NCBI GenBank assembly: GCA_014529385.2
Contig: CM043953.1
Location: forward strand, 92,184,842 to 92,248,841
Direction: 5' to 3'
Length of the DNA: 64,000 nt
Source: Adiantum capillus-veneris
Lineage: Eukaryota; Streptophyta; Polypodiopsida; Polypodiales; Pteridaceae
A program made the position numbers and the translations under genes. Under the pieces are notes generated by a model that made no database searches, was not told where the DNA came from, and worked only from the letters and a program-made list of their open reading frames with translations. Below, piece by piece: positions 32,449 through 44,907 of this stretch. Each line of letters starts with the position of its first letter. Position 1 is the stretch's first letter.

Positions 32449-33390
32449 AAAAAACTCAGCTCAAAAGAGGAGATTTTCTGATGTTTAGATACAATTCAGC
32501 TTGGGCCAACACAAATGGGGCAAATAGCTCACACAATATGGGTAAAAGATACCAGATACAATCACAAATTGGAGCAGAAGCTTCGCTCATAGGAAAAACT
32601 TACATAGCCAAAACAACAGAAAAAGAATGACGAATTTGGCAAAATGGAAAGGGCCATCACATCCGGAACGGCCCAAAACCCCACTCTACAATGTCAAAGT
32701 GCTCAAATCCGACATCGGATGAGCAGTTTATGGCCAAAACAGGCTCCAAAAACCCCAAAAACACACCTGCGGTTGTTCCTCCTCTCCTCTCCATGTTTTT
32801 TTCTGGTCTTCTCTCAGTTTTTTCAGTTCCCACACTTGGATTTATTAGTTGGGCACCCTAGGCCTTTTAGATGACCTCAAACGGACCCCAAACAGGTAAA
32901 AAACTGAGCTCGTAGTGCATAGCTGTCACCCTGCTGCATCCATGCGCACACCTGATACTCAAATTTTTCCAATAATGCATCCCCCCACCACGTGAAGTGG
33001 CCCCAAAATATGGTCCTCATGATGACCTTTCTGTATAATTATCACAAGAAAACATCCACGTTGTGTCCGTACTCATCCACGTGCAAGTATTGACCCCGTT
33101 CGGCCTCCTAACGCCACTAGAGGCCATCTGACGCACCTGCTTACCTCATGTTGTTGGCCCGTGGATAGCTTTCTCGAGAAGTTTTACGCGCTTTCGACTC
33201 CTCATTATTATGAAAAAACACACTGGTATTGGTAACAATGAAAATCGATGCACTATGTACATGCTGTTCAACCTGTACACATGTGGGCCCCACGTAACCA
33301 CCTGGTTTTGGAAAATGTGCAATCCTTTATTTGATGCACCATGCATGTGTATGTACATATGCACAATCCCTTCTCCAAAAAACCATGACA
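32247..33390 (-). repeat. Element IV 5' LTR
   Basis: 1144 bp, the counterpart of 28011-29151, with a CA/GT microsatellite near 32417-32446. Confidence 0.92.
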
Positions 33391-33651
33391 CTGTAAGTAG
33401 TGATCTCTAAGCTTAGATATGAAGAAATGATTTTCCAAAGAGAATAGGTCTCTTAGAAGATTGGAGTCTTCTTCAAAACATTGAAAGGAGATTTGGATGT
33501 CTTGTCAGGTTACCTACCAACCTAGTCTTAATCATTTACATGTAGAATTGCATAAATGATGTAAGTGACTTTCAAAGAAATAAAAATGGTCGTGCCTTGA
33601 GCATTTGACCTTGAAAAATTCATATGAGACCAAATATATATATATATATAT
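33391..33651. other. Spacer between elements IV and V with degenerate repeat
   Basis: No gene. The block GACTTTCAAAGAAATAAAA at about 33568 resembles two tandem copies at 44950 and 45050 on the other side of element V. The spacer ends in a TA dinucleotide run at the element V border. Confidence 0.5.
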
Positions 33652-36251
33652 TGATAGCCGTTTTTCAGCTTTCCATAATTGCCATAGTAAGCTACCTCAC
33701 CCTATCAAATCACTTAAACATTTTGGTTATCCCTACGATTTCACTGTACATAGGCGTGTGTGAGTTAGGGGACTTTCCCTATGTTTTCTTAAAAACCCTT
33801 AATTAGCTAGTCACTGTGCTAGTTGAGCCAAATAAATAAAAAAAATAAAAAAAATAAAATCTATTATGGCCCATTTGTGTGTAAATATTTCATTGTATAT
33901 AGGGCCTAAATAAAAATATTTTTCATAATTATTTTGGTATTTATTTAAATATTTATACTGAGGTGTGTGTTATTTATGCTATGTACATGGACTCACCATT
34001 ACCATATTTTTTCTTACCACTTTGCATACTCTTTATTCCATATAAAAATAATTTCATGCAAGCTTCTCTTATTTTTGGTGTAACTCCATCTCAACAAAAA
34101 TCCAAAAAAACTAGTTCTATTTATGTGTATATATTTTCACTATTATGATTTTCTCCTCCTATATCTATTCTCTATTACTCTCATAAATTAGACCACCAAA
34201 AATATTCATCTTTTTATGGTAGACTTATAATGAGAGAGATTTATTTTGACCCCTTTATATTTTTTTCACCTATATTATTTATATTTGACATGTACATATT
34301 TTTTTAGACCCCTCAATATTTGATTTTCTTAGTTGTACTATTCATTTATATCATGATCTCAACAATATCTTCAATTATAGACCTACCAAATAAGGTCAAG
34401 GGTATGTGGAATGCATGCATGCACCATGGGGAGCTCACTCTTGGAGGTATTCAAAAGAATCATGCAAAGAAAGACCTCACAAGGACTTTGTGCAGTGGAA
34501 AAAACAGTCGGTTTTGCTCAATTTTAAAAGATCACATGCTCCCCGAATTTGAAAAGGTGATACAAACAAAAGTTGTAGCTCGTGAGCTGAGCTTTCACCT
34601 CAATTTTTTTCATATTTTTTTGAGCTACGAGGTGTGAGCTATGATTTTATTTGTGGACCCCAGTTTGCCCATGCTATGCAGCCACACTCTCTCTTCCACT
34701 TTATCATTTTCCTCTTTCACACACACTCCTCCCTCTCCTTCCCACTCCCAAACCTGCAACTCCCATGTCCTAATTTACCCTCTCACCATTGCCACATCTC
34801 TCACACCTCCATATCCTTCATCCTCCATTTCTACACCCTATGTGTCCCTCTTTCTCTCTACATATATGTCCATATTACTATACTCTATTCATCTTTGTAA
34901 AGAACTTCAAAAAATCAGCAAAAATCCAAGGTTAACCTCTGCAAATGAAGCCTTTCTCATGAATTTTCCAAGGTTTGAAGATAACATAGCTTCATCAACA
35001 CGCGCTACTTCGCCATGCTGACCGCTTCTTCTACCGGTGCTGTAAAGAGGTGAATGTCAACTTCTCCAAAGATTCAACCTCTCTTTACAAGCTCATCCCT
35101 TCTCTAACTTTTCTCATCATATATTTCACCATTTGGTGAATGATTTTGTAAATATTTTTTAGTGACAATTACTAACTACTAACCACTAACCTTATTATAA
35201 AATGCACCCTCTACTAGAGTAGGCACTCCCAAATTATTCACTCAATCCTCTCTCTTTTCATCCTCAATAATTCTCTTCCCTTGAGCCCACATCCATGTGA
35301 CTCAAAGGACAAGAGAGACCCACCCTCATGAAAAAAAATAAAAATATGCATAATCTTTTATTCCTTCAAATGAACTTGACTAGGCCTAATCCTAATCGGG
35401 GCTTCCAAAACCTATAAATAGAGCCCTTCTCTCCCTTGTAAATTATCACATGATCACACTACACCACACCATTATCAACACATAACACACCACTCTTCAA
35501 GCATAGTTGTGTAGAGTGTGTGCATTGTGAGTGCTCTATTCCATCACTACAGATAGGTGCAAGGAGAAGCTAAAAGTTAGTTATGCCATCTAGAGGAGTG
35601 GAGTGATACTATACTCTGCAATCACACTTGTAGCTTACTCTTGTCCATAAATAAGATTCATAGTTTTGGGTGCAATTGTATGCTGCAACTACGACTCTTC
35701 TCTCCAAATTGACTTGATAAGTTGGCTCATCAGGTGGTTGAAGGTATATTTTCCTTGAAGTTTGTTGTGCCATTTCATGCTTGGTGGTTTGAGGGCTTGT
35801 TGAATTGCTTGCCTAAAAGGTAAATTGTAAGAGGGTGCTCGGTGAGAGGGCTCCCATGACCCAAAGACAATTTGTGTATTTGCAACAAGGTCAAGTTTTG
35901 TGTTGTCTCTCTATTTCTCATCAAGCTTTGTGTACATCTAGTCTTTAAGGCTAGGACTGAGTTGCTCAAGTTGATTTGTGCTCTTTACCTCTCTCTGGCA
36001 TGGTGAATGTTTGTGTTTGGTGTGTGTGGCTATCTTGCATTCCCCTCTCTTTGTGCGATTGAGTAAAAGGAGATATCACGTGCGTCCTAGTTCGCATCTA
36101 CAACTAGGTGGTGCCCATTTTCTTGTTTGGTTTCTGGCTGTGGGTTGTTGTTGTCTCTAATTTTGCTTGCCCCAGCCCCAATTGAGCAGCACGGGAGCCT
36201 CAAAGGGTGTTTAGAGGCCGCTCTTCTTGTGGCTCGCCTCGAACCGCCTCA
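33652..36251 (+). repeat. Element V 5' LTR
   Basis: 2.6 kb, starts TGATAGCCG and ends CGCCTCA. TATA box CTATAAATA at 35412-35420, followed about 60 bp later by an ACACCAC-rich stretch where transcription probably starts. Short frames at 34320-35021 lie in U3 and are not conserved as genes. Confidence 0.9.
35412..35420 (+). promoter_or_regulatory. TATA box of element V 5' LTR
   Basis: CTATAAATA in a GC-richer local context, conserved at 43892-43900 in the 3' LTR. The VI copy has TATAAAAG at the equivalent place. Confidence 0.65.
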
Positions 36252-36295
36252 AATTTTTGTGAAGGCTTAACCTTTAGCATAATCAAGTAGTTTGC

Positions 36296-36508
36296 ATGAA
36301 TCATGGGAATTTGTATGATCCCTTCATTCCCATTGCAAGGCAAAAGGTACACATAATTGTTAGTACCAAGTTGCAATTTCAACGTGTAATTCGTAGAATT
36401 TGAGGTCCTCTTAGGTCGGCAGAGATAAACGCATCAGTAAATCCTTTTATTTTGCCTCTCATTAGGTACGACCTTAGTTTGGATGTCTATATTTTTGTTT
36501 TGTTTTAA
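36296..36508 (+). pseudogene. Leader mini-ORF type A of element V (one stop)
   Basis: Seventy codons, homologous over the full length to the intact A-type ORFs of VI (58628-58840, 52413-52625). A TGA replaces a TTA (Leu) codon in the RRILGP region. It precedes the B ORF by 21 nt in the same reading frame. The C-terminal half shares with B a motif of the form NPxILPLIxY, then SxDV, then FxL. Confidence 0.78.
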
Positions 36509-36529
36509 TAATTAGGTCATGCATAGACC

Positions 36530-36748
36530 ATGGATAATGGCCCAAGAATAGAGGTTTTCCCCTTTCATTTCACTCCACACATTAGAATAAACATTGCAAT
36601 TAGTAGAAAAATCCATTTTCAACAACGTATGGTGTTCATGTTTGGTGCCCAAAGAGTAAGAAAAATTCTCGCATCACCACACCCTGTTATCCTGCCTCTT
36701 ATTAATTATCATAGGTCATTTGATGTGAACATTTTTATTTTGTTGTAG
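36530..36748 (+). CDS. Leader mini-ORF type B of element V (72 aa)
   Basis: ATG to TAG, exactly 72 codons, like the B ORFs of III, IV and VI. The protein is basic in the middle (SRKIHFQQR) with VFMFGAQR, then PVILPLINY, SFDV and a hydrophobic end. It is intact although the polyprotein behind it has several stops. Being 86 bp before the gag ATG, it could act as an upstream ORF controlling gag translation or as a small accessory protein. No family recognised. Confidence 0.7.
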   Translation: MDNGPRIEVFPFHFTPHIRINIAISRKIHFQQRMVFMFGAQRVRKILASPHPVILPLINYHRSFDVNIFILL

Positions 36749-36833
36749 AATAGATTGCAATTTAGAAAACATTATTGTGTAAATTTTTTAAGAAAGAAAA
36801 ACAAAAACGTGTTGTCACTTTGAAACCAATTCA

Positions 36834-38468
36834 ATGGAGGCCCAACGCCAAATGTCCGGATATCCTCTTTTCTTTGGAGAGCCTGGAGAGGATGCAGAAT
36901 TATTTTTAGCAAATTTCAAGATGTCTTGTCGTATCAAGAGGATAGTAACTGATCAAGAACGTGTAGAGATGTTTGAGGTGGTCCTTAGGAAAGATGCTAG
37001 CACTTGGTTTGACTCTTTGCTTGAGGAAGTTAAAGGGAATTACACGGAAGTTGTGAATCATTTCAAGAGATACTTCTTTGATCCCCAAAACACTCAAAAA
37101 CTATGGCAAGACATTGTTTCTCATAAGCAAAAAGACCTAGATGACTACTACTTGTACAAGCAAGAGTTTCTACGTCTTTGGGCTGTATGCGTGAGAAATG
37201 TTGCTAACCCTGGTGATGGTGCAGAGTTCCTAAAGAAGGAGAGGTTCATAGCTGGACTCTTTCTTGACCTTAAGATAAAAGTTGAGGCGGGTGCACCTGC
37301 TACCTTTGATGCAGCTAAAACTAGGGCTGCTGAGAAATATAGAAAACTCAAGTGCCTAAGGGGAGAGGTTCCAATAGAAGGTCTTAGACCCAAAGGTAAG
37401 TCACAAGCATCAACATCGATAGAGCTTCCTGAGGTAACGGTGGAAGTGATTGAAAAGTTAAATGAATCTTTAAGCAGCTTGTCAATTCACCTTGCACAAG
37501 CTGTAGGTTCAAAAGGACAAGCAAGGAAGTCTGAAGAGCGAGATCCACGACCTAGGAGAGTCTTACAATGTTGGAATTGCGGAGAGTCTGGACATGGGAT
37601 GTATAATTGTCCTTGGCCCCGTGGGGAGCCAGGGAGACCTAACTTGAATTACCCAGTGATGAATGCAGGTGAAGGAACTAGTCAGCAACCACGGCTTCTA
37701 CAAAGGCCAAATGGAGCAAGACCACCTCCACAAGGAGTAGAAGGAGTTCCACCTTTGCCAGATCCAAATGTGCATGTGGTAGAGGTGACAAAATCAAATG
37801 AGGTTGACATGGAAGCAAATGGCATTAAGCGTGGCCGAGGAAAAGGTAAAGAGAAAGAAGGCGTCACATCACAGAGTGACCATGGACGAGGCAGGAAGGC
37901 AAAGGAGACCAAGGAAGCTAAGAGGAATCGACGTCGTATCAATCTCCAAGAATTCCCTCTTAGACATGGTATGGCTCCATACAACCTATTGGAAGACATG
38001 AGAGGTAAGGGTCTTGATATCTCATGGCCTCAGTTTCTTGCATTATGCCCACAAGTTAGGAGGGATTTAACAAAGGCAGTTAGCACTAGGAGAAAGATAA
38101 AAGAGAGTGTTCCTGTTGTAAAAATTGCACATGCTGAAATGAATGAGGATATCACACCTGTGCTAGATTGTTACATCAAAGGAAGATTGGTTAGGAAAGG
38201 TCTAGTGGATGGGGGTGCACAAATTTACATCATGACAGAAGGACTCATGCAAAGACTAGGCATGCACATCCATGAGACACCTGAAATTAAAGTCAAAATG
38301 GAAAACAATAGCAAGGCTAGGTGCGTAGGAATTTGTAAAAATCTCTCTGTGGAGGCCTTTGGCATTAAGAAGGTAGTGGATTTCTATGTCATGTCTACCA
38401 AAGGAAATGGTTACCCATTTATCCTAGGGAGAACATGGCTAATGAAAATGCGAGCTTTGCAGGATTAG
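36834..38468 (+). pseudogene. Element V gag and protease
   Basis: Starts at the ATG at 36834. Gag: YPLFFGEPGEDAELFLANF, KDASTWFDSL, YFFDPQNTQKLWQDI, DDYYLYKQEFLRLW, FIAGLFLDLKIKVE and FDAAKTRAAEKYRKLK. The knuckle CWNCGESGHGMYNC lies at about residue 250. A basic linker follows, then the FPLRHGMAPYNLL motif also seen in IV. Protease: VDGGAQIYIMTE and YPFILGRTWL. The ORF stops at a TAG (38466-38468) where the VI copy has Trp; the same frame continues after it. Confidence 0.9.
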
Positions 38469-40265
38469 GAGAGTGGAAAGCTAATTTGTAGGAATGACAA
38501 TCATAAGAAGGTTGTCTTTGACATGAAGGAGCAACGCCAAGAGGAGCTCCATGAAGAATCATCTCAAAGTGAGACGGAAGAAGGCTGGACCGATAGCACT
38601 TCAGAAGGAGAAAGTAGCGGCAGCATTACTGAAGAGGAGTCCTCCATCGAAGTCATGGGGGTAAGGTTTAATCCAAACAACCAAGAGACCTCTTGCCCAG
38701 GTTTGGAAGAGGTAGGTTCCCAAGAGAACCAAAATGTCCAAGATGAAGGAATGTTAGAAGGTATGTTGTCTACAACACTTACAAAGGACGAAAGAGAGGA
38801 GTTCAAATGTGTGCTAAGGACATTTCCTAGGCTTTTTGCTAAAGACTACACCGATGTGCATGGAGTAGATGCTGTTCAACACAAAATTGAGTTGAAGGCA
38901 GAGGCCACACCTAAAGCTCAGAAGCTACGAAGGCTAGGAGTCATCAAGGAGCAGGCTTTACTCAACGAGGTAAGAAAGCTTCTAGCAGCAGGTTTCATTT
39001 ATCCAGTGGAGAATTCAGAGTGGGTCTCTCCTGTTGTTGTCACTCCTAAGAAAAATGGCAAGTGGAGGATGTGTGTGGATTACCGTCCACTCAATGAGGC
39101 AACAAAAAGAGATCACTTTCCCCTCGCATTTTAGGATGAGATACTAAATGAGGTAGCTGGTCATGAGAAGTAAACTGTGTGTGATGGCTACTCGGGTTAC
39201 TTTCAAATAGATATCGCATTGGAAGATCAGTTGAAAACAACCTTCATCACTCCTTGGGGTTGTTATGCTTTTAGAGTCATGCCATTTGGACTAACAAATG
39301 CTCCTGCAACTTTCCAACGCTTCATGAACATGGTGTTTCAAGCATTCTTTGGAAGGTCCATTAGGCTTTTTATTGATGTTTTTTGCATTTATAGCTCAAA
39401 ATCATTGCATCTACAAAGGGTAGAAGGAGGTTTAAAGAAGCTCTATGACATGGGAGGCCAACTCAACCCCGACAAGTGTCACATAGGTGAGGATAAAGTG
39501 ATCTTGCTTGGTAACAAGGTTTCCTATAAAGTCATTGAGGTGGATCTTTCAAAGGCAAAGGCTCTTATTGAGCTTCCATCACCCAAGAATCTCAAAGAGG
39601 TCATCTCATTCATTCAAAACGTGAAGTATATGTCACGCTTTATTCACTTAGCTTCGGAGTTGCTTCATCCTTTGCAAAAGTTGACACAACAAGTAGAATT
39701 TTCATGGTCTTATGAGCTTGAAGAGTACTTTTGTAACATTAAAGTCATTTTGTCAGAGCTACCAACACTCATGCCTCCTTGTTGGGAGTACACATTCTTT
39801 GTTAGCTCTAGTGTTGGGAAGGAAACAATTGGTGCAGTTTTATTACAACAAGATCCCCACAGTACCAGGATGCGACCCATCTACTTTGCTAGTAGTGTCA
39901 TGAATGCTTTGGAGAGAGACTACACGGAGGCAGAACTCATGATGCTTTCTCTCATGTTTGCGGTGAGAAAGTTTAGATCCTACTTGCTCCCAAAACCTTT
40001 TGTAATTATCACTACAGAAAATTTGTTTCCTTGGGTGTCATCTCAAATGAATCTTAGCACTAGGATCTCAAAGTGGATTATGGAGTTGCAAGAGTTTCAA
40101 TACTCTTTCAAAGTAGAAGATAGTGTGCGTGCACAATTGGCAGGGATCCTTACTTATAGGATACATGAGAAGGAGATTAAGGTGCCTGAAGTAAAGACCC
40201 TACCATTGCCACCACCTAAAAGTATTCCTAATGCTTTTAGCTTGTTCTTTGATGGAGCTTTTTGA
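38469..40265 (+). pseudogene. Element V reverse transcriptase and first RNase H
   Basis: It continues the gag frame with an acidic Ser/Glu linker, then RT blocks WVSPVVVTPKKNGKWRMCVDY (split: WVSPVVVT and KKNGKWRMCVDY), YFQIDIAL and [15 protein letters not shown]. The catalytic box reads FIDV instead of FIDD, an inactivating change. Stops: TAG 39132-39134, TAA 39171-39173, TGA 40263-40265. The first RNase H (about 39770-40150) has lost the usual TDAS motif (VSSSVGKETIGAVLL) in both V and VI, as known for the degenerate Gypsy RNase H of elements that acquired a second one. Confidence 0.9.
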
Positions 40266-41950
40266 CGAGCCACAGGAAAAGCAGGGGGAGGGCTAGTATT
40301 GCTCAACCCAAGTGGGGAGGTGGTCATGCGAGAGAAGGTAATCTACCAGGTTCAACTAGCAACAATGAAGCAGAATATGACACACTACTTCATGGTTTAA
40401 AGATATGCATTGGCCAAGGTATACAACGTCTCATGGTAAAAGGGGATGCACTTCTCATTGTGAAGCAAATTTTAGGCATTTGGGCATGCAAGAATGAAAG
40501 CTTAAGGACAAAAGTTCATGCCATTCGTAGATTGTTTAAGCAATTTGAAGAAGTGCAACTATATCATATTCCTAGGAAACAGAATGAAGATGCCGATTTA
40601 CTTGCACAACAAGCAGTTACATGTGTTGAGAAAGAAGTGCAGGTCATCATGGTGGCAGCAAATGTCAAGCAACCGAGATACCAGGGATTGGAGTCATTGA
40701 CTCCCATTATTAGCTACATTTTGGAGGGTGAGTTTCCACAAGACTTCACGAAGGCTCAGAAGAGGAGACTCATGAAGAAGGCAAGCACGTATCTCTTTCT
40801 AGAAGGATCCCTCTACCAAAGAGGGAAAGATCAAGTGTGCAGAAGAGTACCAACTATTGAGGAAATCCCAGCCATTCTAAAAGGTTTGCATGAGGAAGCG
40901 TGTGCGGGTCATTTTGCACAGGAACTCACTGTAAAAAAGATTTTGCTTGCCGGATATTTTTGGCCAAGCTTGCACATTGATGTTCAACATTGGTGTAAAA
41001 GCCATCACAATTGTCAGATTAATGGAAACAAGCGTCTCTTACATGGTCCACGTCAGTTAGTCCTTGCAAATGGTCCATTTGAAAAATGGGGCATTGATGC
41101 TATGGGTCCATTGCCTAGGACTAAAAATGGGAAATCGTATATCTTGGTGGCCATAGACTACATGACGAGATGGGTAGAAGCTCAAAGTGTGGCAAGAGTG
41201 AATGAGAAGACAGTTAGCAAGTTTGTGTACACTCACATTTGTTGCAGATTTGACACACCTTTGGAGATTGTTTCTGATAATGGTCCAGGGTTTAGAAAGG
41301 GCTTGCTCACAGAAGTCTGTGAAGAACTTCACATTCTACATCGTCATAGTACACCCTACTATCCCCAATCAAATGGTTTGGTAGAAAAAGCTAATGGTGT
41401 CATTGCAGGCATCATTAGAAAGATGGTGAAAAACAAGACAAAGTTGTGGGATGACTTCTTGGATGGTTCCTTGTGGGCGTATCGAAGCACATATAGGGAA
41501 GCCACGGATTTTACACCATTTCACTTGGTCTATGGTCAAGAGGCTTTACAACCAATTGAGCTCAACATTCCAACAATGGGAATTCATGGCAAAGCAGCAC
41601 AAGATGATCAAGAAGCATGGATGGATCGACTTCTTACCTTAGCTGAGCTTGAGTGGAAAAGAGAAGTAGCATACGAGTTCTACAAGAGGAAAGCTACGCA
41701 GGCGAAGGAGAAGCTTGACAAGAAACTAAAGGACAAAGGCATCAATGAAGGAGATCTTGTGCTAAGGTATGACAATCGACTCGATAATTGTTTTGATGCC
41801 AAATTTCAAACTAGATGGCAAGGGCCATACATAGTTAAGAAGGCTTTCAATTCAAGTTACTATCAACTTATGGACTTGAATGGGAAAGAGCACTCTAGGA
41901 AGGTAAATGGTTATCGCTTGAAGCCCTATTTGAGTCGCCTTCTACCATAG
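40240..41950 (+). pseudogene. Element V second RNase H and integrase
   Basis: The archaeal-type RNase H starts at FDGAF (about 40245). It has NNEAEYDTLLHG, KGDALLIVKQ and NEDADLLAQQA, giving the D-E-D-D set. A one-base deletion near 40337 shifts the frame. Integrase follows: HEEACAGHF with CKSHHNC (one zinc Cys replaced by His), then core motifs WGIDAMGPLP, VSDNGPGF and PYYPQSNGLVEKANG supplying D, D and E. The C-terminal module is RWQGPYIVKKAF ... KVNGYRLKPY. It ends at 41950 with a natural TAG. No chromodomain. Confidence 0.9.
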
Positions 41951-42098
41951 GATCTACCAAAGATCTGTCAAAGGGCAGTTGTCTTATGTAAGTATTGTTA
42001 CATGAAGCATGAGTGTAACTCCAACCAAAATTATGAGGGGCCAAACAATGAAGATCTCGTCAAGGACTCTGAAGCACTCTCTTTGGAAAAGATGCTCT

Positions 42099-42138
42099 AT
42101 GATGGTACATGAATATACCATCATCCTGGGGGAGGGCT
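42099..42138 (+). promoter_or_regulatory. Element V stem-loop and polypurine tract
   Basis: ATGATGGTA at 42099-42107 pairs perfectly with TACCATCAT at 42116-42124 (9 bp) around a loop CATGAATA. Two bases later GGGGGAGGG begins (about 42128-42136), then CTAA and the LTR start at 42141. The element V stem sequence is unrelated to that of III/IV but the location and an ATGAA loop are shared. Confidence 0.75.
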
Positions 42139-42140
42139 AA

Positions 42141-42316
42141 TGATAGCCGTTTTTCGGTTTTCCATAATTGCCATAGTAAGCTACCTCACCCTATCAAATC
42201 AATCAAACATTTTGGTTATCCCTACTATTTCACTGTACATAGGCGTATGTGAGTTAGGGGACTTTTCCTATATTTTCTTAAAAACCCTTAATTAGCTAGT
42301 CACTGGGCTAGTTGAG

Positions 42317-42363
<47 letters not shown>

Positions 42364-44725
42364 ACCCATTTGTGTGTAAATATTTCATTGTATATACGGC
42401 CTAAATAAAAGGATTTTTCATAACTATTTTGGTATTTATTTTAATATTTCTACTTAGGCGTGTGTGTTTTATGCTATGTACATTGACTCACCATTACCAT
42501 ATTTTTTCTTACCATTTTGCATACTCTTTATTCCATATAAAAATAATTTCATGCAAGCTTCTCTTTTTTTTGGTGTAACTCCATCCCAACAAAAATCCAA
42601 AAAAACTAGTTCTATTTATGTGTATATATTTTCACTATTATGATTTTCTCCTTCCTACATCAAGAAATTAGACCACCAAAAATATTCATCTTTTTATGGT
42701 AGACTTATAATGAGAGAGATTTATTTTGACCCCTTTATATTTTTTCCACCTATATTATTTATATTTGACATGTACATATTTTTTTAGACCCCTCAATATT
42801 TGATTTTCTTAGTTGTACTATTCATTTATATCATGATCTCAACAATATCTTCAATTATAGACCTACCAAATAAGGTCAAGGTTATGTGGAATGCATGCAT
42901 GCACCATGGGGAGCTCACTCTTGGAGGTATTAAAAAGAATCATGCAAAGGAAGACGTCACAAGGACTTTGTGCAGTGGAAAAAACAGTCGGTTTTACTAA
43001 ATTTTTAAAGATCGCATGATCCCCGAATTTGAAAAGGTGATACAAACAAAAGTTTTAGCTTGTAAGCTGAAATTTCACCTCAAATTTTTTCATATTTGTT
43101 TGAGCTACGAGCTGTGAGCTATGATTTTATTGGTGGACCCCAGTTTGCCCATGCTATGCAGCCACACTCCCTCTTCCACTTTATCATTTTCCTCTTTCAC
43201 ACACACTCCTCCCTCTCCTTCCCACTCCCAAACCTGCAACTCCCATGTCCTAATTCACCCTCTTCACCATTGACACATCTCTCACACCTCCATATCCTTC
43301 ATCCTCCATTTCTACACCCTATGTGTCCCCCTTTCTCTCTACATATATGTCCATATTACTATACTCTATTCATCTTTGTAAAGAACTTCAAAAAATCAGC
43401 AAAAATCCAAGGTTAACCTCTGCAAATGAATGATTTATCATGAATTTTCCAAGGTTTGAAGATTACATAGCTTCATCGACACGCGCTACTTCTCCATGCT
43501 GACCGCTTCTTCTACCGGTGCTGTAAACAGGTGAATGTCAACTTCTCCAAAGATTAAACCTCTCTTTACAAGCTCATCCCTTCTCTAACTTTTCTCATCA
43601 TATATCTCACCATTTCGTGAATGATTTTGTAAAAATTTTTTAGTGATAATTACTAACTACTAACCACTAACCTTATTGTAAAATGCACCCTCTACTAGAG
43701 TAGGCACTCCCAAATTATTCACTCAATCCTCTCTCCTTTCATCCTCAATAATTATCTTCCCTTGAGCCCACATCCATGTGACTCAAAGGACAAGAGAGAC
43801 CCACCCTCATGAAAAAAAATAAAAAAATGCATAATCTTTTATTCCTTCAAATAAACTTGATTAGGCCTAATCCTAATCGGGGCTTCTAAAACCTATAAAT
43901 AGAACCCTTCTCTCCCTTGTAAATTATCACATGATAACACTACACCACCCCATTTTCAACACATAACACACCACTCTTCAAGCCTAGTTGTGTAGAGTGT
44001 GTGCTTTGTGAGTGCTCTATTCCATCACTACATATAGGTGCATGGAGAAGCTTGAAGTTAGTTATGCCATCTAGAGGAGTGGAGTGATACTATACTCTGC
44101 AATCACACTTGTAGCTTACTCTTGTCCATAAATAAGATTCATAGTTTTGGGTGCAATTGTATGTTGCAACTACAAATCTTCTCTCCAAATTGATTTGATA
44201 AGTTGGCTCATCAGGTGGTTGAAGGTATATTGTCCTTGAAGTTTGTTGTGCCATTTCATGCTTGGTGGTTTGAGGGATTTTTGAATTGTTTGCCTAAAAT
44301 GTAAATTGTAAGAGGGTGCTCAGTGAGAGGGCTCTCGTGACCCTAAGACAATTTGTGTATTGGCAACAAGGTCAAGTTTTGTGTTGTTTCTCTATTTCTC
44401 ATCAAGCTTTGTGTGCATCTAGTCTTTAAGGCTAAGAATGAGTTGCTCAAGTTGATTTGTGCTCTTTACCTCTCTCTAGCGTGGTGAATGTTTGTGTTTG
44501 GTGTGTGTGGCTATCTTCCATTCCCCTCTCTTTGTGCGTTTGAGTACAAGGAGATATCACGTGCGTCCTAATTCGCATCTATAACTAGGTGATGCCCCTT
44601 TTCTTGTTTGGTTTTTGGTTGAGGGTTGTTGTTGTCTCTGATTTTGCTTGCCCCAGCCCCAATTGAGCAGCACGGGAGCTTCGAAGGGTGTTTAGAGACC
44701 GCTCTTCTTGTTGCCCGCCCCGGAC

Positions 44726-44731
<6 letters not shown>
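42141..44731 (+). repeat. Element V 3' LTR
   Basis: Collinear with 33652-36251. It contains a TA run (about 42321-42361) absent from the 5' LTR. TATA box at 43892-43900. The last bases merge into a CT run at 44729. Confidence 0.9.
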
Positions 44732-44732
<1 letters not shown>

Positions 44733-44793
<61 letters not shown>

Positions 44794-44809
44794 GATATAT
44801 ATATATATC

Positions 44810-44870
<61 letters not shown>
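44733..44870. repeat. 138 bp perfect palindrome of CT, AT and AG runs
   Basis: (CT)n at the left, an AT core containing GATATATATATATATC at 44794-44809, and (AG)n at the right. Mirrored positions sum to 89603 and all pair from 44733 to 44870. It directly abuts the element V LTR. Confidence 0.93.
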
Positions 44871-44872
<2 letters not shown>

Positions 44873-44907
44873 TTAGTGAGCACTCTACTATGAGTCTACT
44901 ACTCATG

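Larger units (their letters stand above)
28011..33390 (-). mobile_element. Element IV: gag-protease LTR element of the element III family
   Basis: LTRs 28011-29151 and 32247-33390 match those of element III in sequence, ends and microsatellite. The internal region encodes a mini-ORF, gag with zinc knuckle and a protease, and then stops; there is no RT, RNase H or integrase. Flanking bases on the element strand are ACAG and ACGG, an imperfect 4 bp duplication. Several stop codons and a frameshift show it is older than element III. Confidence 0.9.
33652..44731 (+). mobile_element. Element V: long Ty3/Gypsy element with dual RNase H
   Basis: LTRs 33652-36251 and 42141-44731, two leader mini-ORFs, gag, protease, RT, RNase H, archaeal-type second RNase H, integrase and a purine tract. 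The second RNase H domain and the long LTR place it with the Tat-like (Ogre/Retand-related) branch. It was inserted into TA/CT-rich simple sequence, which hides any target duplication. The primer site is deleted, and the polyprotein has four nonsense codons, one frameshift and a changed RT box, so it is dead. Confidence 0.92.

Noticed and set aside
34320-35021. Frames of about 90-125 codons in the element V LTR
   Set aside because: In U3; the counterparts in the 3' LTR and VI differ in length and frame.
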